A DNA stretch of 8,128 bases from Candidatus Peregrinibacteria bacterium (GTDB lineage: Bacteria > Patescibacteriota > Gracilibacteria > UM-FILTER-43-11). The stretch covers positions 1 through 8,128 of the forward strand of contig DAOWGG010000157.1 in the NCBI GenBank assembly GCA_030637565.1, given 5' to 3'. Both the position numbers and the translations under genes were made by a program. Numbering within the stretch: the stretch's first letter is position 1; the number at the start of each line of letters is the position of its first letter. Under the pieces are notes generated by a model, which was not told the origin of the DNA, made no database searches, and saw only the letters and a program-made list of their open reading frames with translations. This document shows positions 1 to 6,030 of the stretch, piece after piece.

Positions 1-1
1 G

Positions 2-970
2 TCTGGAAAGGGTATTTTAGCAATCGATGAAAGTCATGGAACGTGCCAGAAACGATTTGATGCTCTTGGTGTAGAATGCACCGAAGAAACTCGTCGTGAT
101 TATCGCGGTATGCTTGTTAGCGCTCCTGTAGGTGAATCCGTAGCCGGTATGATTTTGTTTGATGAAACACTTCGTCAAAAAACAAATGATGGCACTCCTT
201 TTCCTGAAGTTCTTTCTGATGCGGGGATTCTTCCTGGAATTAAGGTTGATAAAGGGGCTAAGGATTTAGCCTTGAATGAAGGGGAGAAAGTAACCGAGGG
301 ACTCGATGGTTTACGTGAACGCTTAACTGAATACGCTGAACTGGGAGCTAAATTTGCAAAGTGGCGATCGGTTATTACTATTGGTGAGAATATGCCAAGC
401 AAGGCTTGTTATATGGCTAACGCGCACGGGCTTGCTCGTTACGCAGCGCTTTGCCAAGAAGCTGGTTTGGTACCCATGGTGGAACCAGAAATTCTGATCG
501 ATGGTGATCACAGCTTAGAACGATGTTACGAAGTTTGTGCCGAAGCGTGGCAAACTCTTTTCGCTCAATTAAAGGAGCAGGGTGTTGCTTTGGAAGGATG
601 TATTTTAAAAACAAGCATGGTTATTGCGGGCAAGGATGGTGCTAACCCAACCGACCCTCAAACTGTTGCTGAACAGACTGTTAAATGCCTAAAGGAAAAT
701 GTGCCAGCAGAACTCGCCGGTGTTGTGTTCCTTTCTGGTGGGTTGAGCGATTTAGATTCAACACGATATTTGGACTTAATGAATAAATTGCCAGAAGATA
801 AACCATGGCCACTTAGCTTTAGTTATGGTCGTGCGATTCAGCGACCTGCTTTGGACACGTGGGCTAAAAATTCAGAGGACAAAGCCACTGCTCAACAAGC
901 CTTAGCTCATCGAGCTAAAATGAATGGCTTAGCGACCAAGGGTGAATGGAATGAAGAGGCTGAGGCTTAG
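2..970 (+). CDS. fba: Class I fructose-bisphosphate aldolase (5' partial)
   Basis: Schiff-base aldolase that reversibly splits fructose-1,6-bisphosphate into dihydroxyacetone phosphate and glyceraldehyde-3-phosphate in the cytoplasm. The frame is open from base 2; 322 residues are visible and, compared with the roughly 360-residue animal/plant-type enzyme, about 25 N-terminal residues lie outside the window. The ATG at 110 is internal. Family landmarks, numbered from base 2, are LAIDES (catalytic Asp at 9), AKWR (Lys120), VEPEIL (Glu161 and Glu163), ILKTSMV (Schiff-base Lys203, codon 608-610), LSGG (244-247) and SFSYGRA (272-278, phosphate-binding Arg). All expected catalytic residues are present. 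The C-terminus is short and ends in acidic residues, without the terminal tyrosine of vertebrate aldolases. It belongs to the classical class I family, not the DhnA/FbaB type or the zinc class II type. It is followed after 30 nt by gap on the same strand, so it is probably the upstream gene of an operon. Confidence 0.96.
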   Translation, partial: SGKGILAIDESHGTCQKRFDALGVECTEETRRDYRGMLVSAPVGESVAGMILFDETLRQKTNDGTPFPEVLSDAGILPGIKVDKGAKDLALNEGEKVTEGLDGLRERLTEYAELGAKFAKWRSVITIGENMPSKACYMANAHGLARYAALCQEAGLVPMVEPEILIDGDHSLERCYEVCAEAWQTLFAQLKEQGVALEGCILKTSMVIAGKDGANPTDPQTVAEQTVKCLKENVPAELAGVVFLSGGLSDLDSTRYLDLMNKLPEDKPWPLSFSYGRAIQRPALDTWAKNSEDKATAQQALAHRAKMNGLATKGEWNEEAEA

Positions 971-1000
971 TTCAACATTTAACACTTAACCCTCCTTATT

Positions 1001-2011
1001 ATGTTAAAAGTCGGTCTTAATGGATATGGTCGTATCGGTCGTATCGTTCATCGCCTACTGCTCAACCATCCAGAGATGGAAGTGGTTGCGATCAATGCCC
1101 GTAGTGAGGACGCTAAAATGCGTGCTCATCTCTTAAAATACGATTCTGTTCACGGAAAAATTGATAACGACATTCAAACCAACGGCGATGACAATAGGAT
1201 TCTTATTGATGGGAAAGAAGTGCGATGCATTGCCACCAAAGATGCTCGTGACGTGCCGTGGAAAGATCATGGAGTGGATTTGGTTTTAGAGTGTACTGGT
1301 AAAGCTAAAACTTACGATATTGCCTCACGCCATCTAGTGGGTGGTGCTAAAAAGGTTTTGGTTTCTGCTCCCATGAAAGACGACACACCTACTTTTGTTT
1401 TAGGTGTGAATGAAAAAGGATTAAAGCCTGAGCATCATGTGATTTCTAATGCCAGCTGTACGACCAATTGTATCGCTCCGCCAATTAAACTGATTCATGA
1501 AAAATGGGGGATCGAGAGCGCTTCGGTTTCTTCAATTCACTCTTTTACCCATTCACAGAACCTTTTGGATAATTCCAATCGGGATTTAAGGCGAGCAAGA
1601 GCAGCGACTATGTCTATTATCCCAACCACGACTGGTGCTGTAAAAGCGACTGCTAAGATCATCCCTGAGCTAAAAGGTAAATTGGATGGAATGGCCTACC
1701 GTGTACCCATTGCGACTAGTTCCGTTTGTGACGTGGTTCTTCAACTTGAAAACAAGGTGACCAAAGACGAATTCAATGAATTCTTCCGTGGAATTGCGAA
1801 AGACGGTTATTACGATCCGATTATTGATTTTTGTGATGACCCATTGGTTTCTATTGATTTTAAAACCAATCCTCATTCGAGCATTCTGGATACTGGATTA
1901 ACCCAGATGATCGGCGATCGGACGATTAAAATGCTCCTTTGGTACGATAACGAATGGGGATATGCGAACCGACTGGTCGATATGATGGAACTTCTTTCTA
2001 AAAATATTTAA
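1001..2011 (+). CDS. gap: Glyceraldehyde-3-phosphate dehydrogenase, probably NADP-accepting
   Basis: Phosphorylating GAPDH that interconverts glyceraldehyde-3-phosphate and 1,3-bisphosphoglycerate. At 336 residues it has the normal family length. The Rossmann start NGYGRIGR is at residues 7-14. The catalytic Cys153 lies in SNASCTTNC (codon 1457-1459), His180 activates it, IIPTTTGA forms part of the substrate site, and WYDNEWGY lies near the C-terminus. The second beta strand ends INARSED, so residue 33 is Ala, followed by Arg, where NAD-specific enzymes have Asp. The loop at 191-192 reads NS where NAD enzymes such as the Bacillus stearothermophilus enzyme have LP and chloroplast NADP enzymes have AS. 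Both changes are associated with NADP use, as in Bacillus subtilis GapB. That supports a gluconeogenic or biosynthetic role, but this is inference. Erythrose-4-phosphate dehydrogenase is a less likely alternative. The ATG at 1001 begins directly at the conserved N-terminal strand. There is no Shine-Dalgarno; the leader instead contains CCCTCCTT. Confidence 0.97.
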   Translation: MLKVGLNGYGRIGRIVHRLLLNHPEMEVVAINARSEDAKMRAHLLKYDSVHGKIDNDIQTNGDDNRILIDGKEVRCIATKDARDVPWKDHGVDLVLECTGKAKTYDIASRHLVGGAKKVLVSAPMKDDTPTFVLGVNEKGLKPEHHVISNASCTTNCIAPPIKLIHEKWGIESASVSSIHSFTHSQNLLDNSNRDLRRARAATMSIIPTTTGAVKATAKIIPELKGKLDGMAYRVPIATSSVCDVVLQLENKVTKDEFNEFFRGIAKDGYYDPIIDFCDDPLVSIDFKTNPHSSILDTGLTQMIGDRTIKMLLWYDNEWGYANRLVDMMELLSKNI

Positions 2012-2023
2012 ACCTTACTTAAA

Positions 2024-2944
2024 ATGCTCAAATTATTAGATTCTCACTTACACAACAACGGTTCCAAAGATCGACTTCGACATTTAATCATGTATATCGC
2101 TCGTGCGGCTAAATACATCAATCATGAACTGCAAATGGGTGATATGGGTGCGGCGGGTTCTCAGAATCAATTCGGAGAAGAGCAATTGGCTCTCGACGTA
2201 CTAGCCGATAAGATTATTATGCAGAATTTGGACGTCTGTCGTTTGGTTTGCAATATTATTTCAGAAGAACAGGACGCGGAAGTAAAATGTGACTGTAAGC
2301 GAAATAAAGAAGTTTATTCTGTGGCTTATGATCCATTGGATGGCTCTTCTTTAGTGGAGACTAATTTGTCGATTGGATCTATTTTTGCCATTTATGAAGG
2401 GGAGGGGTTTATTGGACGAACGGGGCGTGAAATGGTGGCTGCTGTGAATGTTGTTTATGGCCCACGGACGACTCTTCTTTATACAATGGGAAAAGGAACA
2501 CACGAATTCACACTGAACGATGTGGGAGAGTTCACGCTTACTCAGGAGAATCTTCAACTTAAAGATGTGGCTAGAAATTTTGCACCGGGGAATTTGCGAG
2601 CGGCCAACATTAACGATAAATATCGCAAGCTCTTGAATTACTGGATGGACGAAGAATATACCCTTCGCTACTCTGGTGGAATGGCAGCAGATATCAATCA
2701 CATTCTTAAAAAAGGGCAAGGTATTTTCACTTATCCACCTAATCCACCTAAGTATCCTGATGGTAAATTACGACTGCTTTTTGAATGCAATCCATTCAGC
2801 TTTTTGGTGGAACAAGCAGGGGGAAGTTCCAGCAATGGAGAAATTGACATTTTGGATATGAAAGTTGAAGACTGGCACCAGCGAACTCCAATTTATATTG
2901 GGAGCAAAAAAGCGGTGGAAAAGGTAATAGAGATGATGAAGTAG
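2024..2944 (+). CDS. fbp: Class I fructose-1,6-bisphosphatase
   Basis: Removes the 1-phosphate of fructose-1,6-bisphosphate to give fructose-6-phosphate, the committed step of gluconeogenesis and the Calvin cycle. The protein has 306 residues, compared with about 332 in E. coli Fbp. Metal and substrate motifs are intact: SEE at 80-82, DPLDGSS at 103-109, RYSGGMAAD at 215-223, GKLRLLFECNP at 247-257 (metal-binding Glu254), EQAGG at 263-267 and HQR at 285-287. The residue after DPLDGSS is Leu instead of the usual Asn. The N-terminal helix aligns with the E. coli AMP-site helix, but the phosphate-binding TGELT stretch is replaced by KDRLR, so AMP inhibition may be absent (inference). The gene starts 12 nt after the gap stop codon, with no Shine-Dalgarno, and is almost certainly co-transcribed with gap and fba. 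No convincing terminator follows in the 58 bp before the convergent kinase gene. Confidence 0.96.
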   Translation: MLKLLDSHLHNNGSKDRLRHLIMYIARAAKYINHELQMGDMGAAGSQNQFGEEQLALDVLADKIIMQNLDVCRLVCNIISEEQDAEVKCDCKRNKEVYSVAYDPLDGSSLVETNLSIGSIFAIYEGEGFIGRTGREMVAAVNVVYGPRTTLLYTMGKGTHEFTLNDVGEFTLTQENLQLKDVARNFAPGNLRAANINDKYRKLLNYWMDEEYTLRYSGGMAADINHILKKGQGIFTYPPNPPKYPDGKLRLLFECNPFSFLVEQAGGSSSNGEIDILDMKVEDWHQRTPIYIGSKKAVEKVIEMMK

Positions 2945-3002
2945 AAAATTAATTTTAAGAGTGGGGGAGTTATATTTTATTAATTTCTTTTAAACGAATA
3001 AA
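2945..3002. other. Convergent intergenic gap between fbp and the kinase gene, no clear terminator
   Basis: This AT-rich 58-bp spacer separates the two convergent stop codons. It contains the perfect 12-bp palindrome AAAATTAATTTT at 2945-2956 and a G-run (GTGGGGG) soon after it. The palindrome has no GC pairs and could hold only a very weak hairpin, so I do not call it an intrinsic terminator. Transcripts from the two sides may overlap or end by another mechanism. Confidence 0.5.
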
Positions 3003-4313
3003 TTATTTCTGACCCACTTCTAATTCCTGATTAAGTGAATTTTTTGGCCAAGTAAAAATAAAAGTAGCCCCTTTTCCTATTTCTGATTCTACTTTTATTT
3101 TGCCGCCTTGTCTTTCGACAATATCTTTTGTTGTTGTTAGCCCAAGCCCAGTACTGTCCTCTTGTTTTGAGCCTAGGGTTTGAAATGATTCAAAAATCTT
3201 ATCGTGATACTCCGAAGGAATACCGATTCCATTGTCCTGAACAAAAAAAGTATAAAAGCGATCAGTTTCTTCCTTAGACTTGATTTCGATTAAAACTCTT
3301 TGCCCATTTTCCCCACTGTATTTAATGGCATTGGTTATCAAATTGGCGAACACGCTTCTAGTTTGGATTGCATTTGCAAGGACAATTGGCAAATTACCTA
3401 CTTTAATTTTGATATTTTCAGGTATTTTTAAAGAATTTATGATTTCTGCGATGATCTGATTTAAATTTACCTCCTCAATTGTTTCATCTACTTCTGCGGA
3501 CATCGCATGTTCCAGAAGCTTTCCAATTAATGCCCTCTCTTGCCTAGCTTGCCTACTTAATAATTGCATAGTTTTCTCAACATTTTCTAAAGCAGCGCTT
3601 AGCCTATCTTGTCTATCACTAATTTCAGATTTAAAAATTTTAAGATTCCCCCTTAACCCCTTTAGGGATTCATGCTGGTTCTTTACTAATCCAATGCTTT
3701 GAAGGAGTTCATCTGTAGTACTTTTTAGTCCACTTAAATATCCTTTGATTCCACCAAAATCATGTTCAATAAACTCAACAATAGTTTCAATATTACCCAA
3801 TGGACTCCTCAAATCGTGGGCGGCGGTGGTAGCGAATTTAACCAATTTTTCTTTTGCTCTTACCTTTTGAGTAATGTCTTTTTTTACCGCAACGTAACCA
3901 ATCGCTTCTCCGCTTGGGCCATTAACTGGCCCGATTACTGCTTCTTCATGGTAAAGTTCTCCATTTTTTTTCCTATTGATAAATACCCCATTCCAAGTTT
4001 GCCCGTTTCGAATAACTCTCCACATTTCCTGGTAAAATTCGTGTGAATGTTTGCCTGATTTAAGTATTCTTGCATTTTGTCCAATTGCCTCTTCTGCTGT
4101 GTAACCAGTAATCCTTTCAAAATCTGGATTTACCTGGACTATTCTCCCTTCTAAGTCAGAATAAACCACACAAACCCCATGAAGTTTTTCAATAGCACTT
4201 GTATTGAATTCAGATATTTGTGAATCTAGTGCATTTTCTGTTTTTCTTCTTTCTGAAGCTTCAAGTGCTGTCTCTGCTGTCGAAATGGAAATAGGTGTTT
4301 CTTTTGGGGGCAT
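3003..4313 (-). CDS. Soluble PAS-domain sensor histidine kinase with extended helical hairpin
   Basis: Signal-transducing kinase of 436 residues. Residues 1-37 are a charged helical linker. Residues about 38-150 are a PAS/PAC domain (VNPDFERITGY, RKKNGELY, VAVKKDIT). The H-box AAHDLRSP has phospho-acceptor His166. The HATPase domain follows, with N-box NLITNAIKYS (321-333 region), G1 DNGIGIP (360-366), F-box FESFQTLGS and G2 GLGL (389-392). All ATP-binding boxes look intact. There is no signal peptide or membrane segment, so it should be cytoplasmic. Where LOV photosensors have the flavin-binding Cys (GRNCRFLQ), this PAS reads GQNARILK, so it is not a LOV domain; the ligand is unknown. His166 to the N-box Asn328 is 162 residues, against about 104 in EnvZ, and the extra stretch (about 180-265) is rich in heptad-like Leu/Ile positions. 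No response regulator is adjacent, so its partner and output are unknown. The ATG at 4313 follows a promoter on this strand. Confidence 0.93.
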   Translation of the reverse strand: MPPKETPISISTAETALEASERRKTENALDSQISEFNTSAIEKLHGVCVVYSDLEGRIVQVNPDFERITGYTAEEAIGQNARILKSGKHSHEFYQEMWRVIRNGQTWNGVFINRKKNGELYHEEAVIGPVNGPSGEAIGYVAVKKDITQKVRAKEKLVKFATTAAHDLRSPLGNIETIVEFIEHDFGGIKGYLSGLKSTTDELLQSIGLVKNQHESLKGLRGNLKIFKSEISDRQDRLSAALENVEKTMQLLSRQARQERALIGKLLEHAMSAEVDETIEEVNLNQIIAEIINSLKIPENIKIKVGNLPIVLANAIQTRSVFANLITNAIKYSGENGQRVLIEIKSKEETDRFYTFFVQDNGIGIPSEYHDKIFESFQTLGSKQEDSTGLGLTTTKDIVERQGGKIKVESEIGKGATFIFTWPKNSLNQELEVGQK

Positions 4314-4340
4314 TTGTCTTAAGTTAGAATTTTGGTCTAT

Positions 4341-4369
4341 TTTTTAACATTTTTTTAATATCTAGTCAA
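4341..4369 (-). promoter_or_regulatory. Predicted sigma70-type promoter of the histidine kinase gene
   Basis: Read on the minus strand, a TTGACT -35 box (4369 to 4364, 5 of 6 matches) is followed by a 17-bp spacer and TAAAAA as the -10 box (4346 to 4341, 4 of 6). A TGn extended -10 lies directly before it. Transcription should begin near 4334, about 20 nt before the ATG at 4313. The element lies 20 bp from the oppositely directed lysS promoter. Confidence 0.6.
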
Positions 4370-4389
4370 TGTTTCCGCTTCTATTGTCC

Positions 4390-4419
4390 TTGTAATAATC
4401 CCTGTCGACGAGGTACAAT
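4390..4419 (+). promoter_or_regulatory. Predicted sigma70-type promoter of lysS
   Basis: A TTGTAA -35 box (4390-4395, 4 of 6 matches), an 18-bp spacer and a TACAAT -10 box (4414-4419, 5 of 6). The predicted transcription start near 4426 gives a leader of only about 24 nt, which is AT-rich and has no Shine-Dalgarno or T-box-like structure. It is back to back with the kinase promoter inside a 136-bp divergent region. Confidence 0.6.
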
Positions 4420-4449
4420 GGCGACTGTATTTTTTAAAGTTTAAAAATT

Positions 4450-6030
4450 ATGTTTTGGGTTGATGAAATTGTAGATCAGATTATCGAAACTTATCCTGGA
4501 AAGGAGGAGTTTGTAGTGCGAGATGAAAAAACGCTTTCGGGCCCTGTTCATGTGGGGTCACTTCGAGGAGTGGTGATTCACGGAATTATTGCGCAAGTAC
4601 TGAACGAACGCGGAAAGAAAGGACGCTTTGTGTTTGAGTTCAACGACTTTGACCCAATGGACGGTATGCCAAGTGAATTGGAAGGTAAAGGTTTTGATGA
4701 ACATATGGGAAAGCCTTTGTACACTGTGCCTTCACCGGATGGAAAGGCGGAAAATTTTGCGGAATACTACGGAGATGTTTTTTATAATGTGATTAAGGAG
4801 ATTGGTTTTGATCCAGAAATTCCTCGGGCTAAAAAGGCTTATCTGAGTGGAAAAATGAATGATTGGATTAAGATTGGTTTGACCAAAAATAATGAAATTC
4901 GAGAGATTTATAAACGGATATCCGGTTCTGAGAAACCCGAACACTGGTCGCCCGTTTCAATTGTTTGCGAACAATGCGGGAAGATTGGAAGCACTGATGT
5001 GATTAGCTTTGATGGAGAAAAAGTGAAGTATGTGTGTAAAAAATATAAAGTGAAATGGGCGGTTGGCTGTGAACATGAAGGGGAAGTTTCCCCTTTCGAC
5101 GGCAATGCTAAATTGACCTGGAAGGTGGAATGGCCTGCCAAATGGGATGTGTATGATGTGACGATTGAAGGAAGTGGGAAAGATCACAATGCTGCGGGTG
5201 GATCTCATGATATTGGGGAAGCCATTTGCGGTGAAATCAGCAAAACGGATGTTCCTTTTAACGTTCCCTATGAATTCTTTTTGATCGGTGGGAAAAAGAT
5301 GAGTGCCAGTAAAGGGGTTGGGCAATCCGTGCGAGATATTGCGGACTTGATACCCCCTGAAATGTTACGATTTTTGATGCTTCAGAAGAAGCCGAATCAA
5401 CCGATTGAATTTGACCCTGAAGGGGATACGATTCCACGATTATTTGATACTCATGACCGAGCGGCACAATTGTATTTTTCTGATGAAGAAAAAGACACCA
5501 TGCAAACGGACTTGGCACGACTTTATGAATTGAGCCAGACGACGGGAGAGTCACCAAAAGGTCGATTCTTACCACGATTCGGACAATTGGTATTTATTAT
5601 TCAGATCCCTCGATTGGATGTGAACGAGGCAGTGGAAAAAATGAAAGGTTTTGCATTAACCGATGAAGACAAAAAGGAGTTGGAACTGCGTGTAGAATAC
5701 GCCCGTAAATGGATTGAAAGTTACGCACCCGATAAATATCGCTACCAACTACAAGAAACGCTCCCAGAGGCCGCTAAAGAGCTTACTGACATACAGAAAA
5801 ACTTTGCCACATCCCTTGCTGAACAATTGGGAGGTTTGGATGCCTGGGAAGGAGAAAAAATTCATGGTCACATTCATGAATTGGTAAAAGAGAATGAAGA
5901 TTTCACACCGAAAGAATGTTTTGCGGCGATCTACAAACTTTTCCTTGGCAAAGACTTTGGCCCACAAGCGGGCTGGTTTTTAAGTGCTTTGGATAAGGAA
6001 TTTGTGATTGAGCGACTAAGGGAGGTTTAA
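4450..6030 (+). CDS. lysS: Class I lysyl-tRNA synthetase (archaeal type)
   Basis: Charges tRNA-Lys with lysine using ATP. It has the class I Rossmann architecture, unrelated to the class II LysRS of most bacteria. The length of 526 residues matches complete class I LysRS proteins (about 520). The HIGH-type motif is HVGS at residues 34-37, preceded by SGPVH. The KMSKS-type motif is KMSASKG at 283-289. Cys173-x2-Cys176, with Cys196 and Cys207 further on, looks like the zinc-binding region of the family. GSGKDHNAAGGSHD (241-254) is the conserved active-site stretch before KMSAS. The remainder, from about 300 onward, is the helical anticodon-recognition region and is intact. The gene has its own promoter and no Shine-Dalgarno; the ATG at 4450 is preceded by an in-frame stop. 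Its stop codon overlaps that of acs on the other strand. The same enzyme is called lysK in some annotations. Confidence 0.96.
   Translation: MFWVDEIVDQIIETYPGKEEFVVRDEKTLSGPVHVGSLRGVVIHGIIAQVLNERGKKGRFVFEFNDFDPMDGMPSELEGKGFDEHMGKPLYTVPSPDGKAENFAEYYGDVFYNVIKEIGFDPEIPRAKKAYLSGKMNDWIKIGLTKNNEIREIYKRISGSEKPEHWSPVSIVCEQCGKIGSTDVISFDGEKVKYVCKKYKVKWAVGCEHEGEVSPFDGNAKLTWKVEWPAKWDVYDVTIEGSGKDHNAAGGSHDIGEAICGEISKTDVPFNVPYEFFLIGGKKMSASKGVGQSVRDIADLIPPEMLRFLMLQKKPNQPIEFDPEGDTIPRLFDTHDRAAQLYFSDEEKDTMQTDLARLYELSQTTGESPKGRFLPRFGQLVFIIQIPRLDVNEAVEKMKGFALTDEDKKELELRVEYARKWIESYAPDKYRYQLQETLPEAAKELTDIQKNFATSLAEQLGGLDAWEGEKIHGHIHELVKENEDFTPKECFAAIYKLFLGKDFGPQAGWFLSALDKEFVIERLREV
6027..6030. other. TTAA palindrome giving the stop codons of both lysS and acs
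   Basis: Two convergent genes overlap tail to tail by 4 bp. On the plus strand TAA at 6028-6030 ends lysS. On the minus strand TAA (6029 to 6027) ends acs. No space is left for an intergenic terminator, so any terminator must lie inside the opposite coding sequence. Confidence 0.97.

Noticed and set aside
2945..3020. Possible terminators: the AAAATTAATTTT palindrome, and GTGGG near 2960 pairing with CCCAC near 3012.
   Set aside because: The first has no GC pairs, and the second would close a loop of about 50 nt with a 5-6 bp stem. Neither has the compact GC stem plus U-run of an intrinsic terminator.
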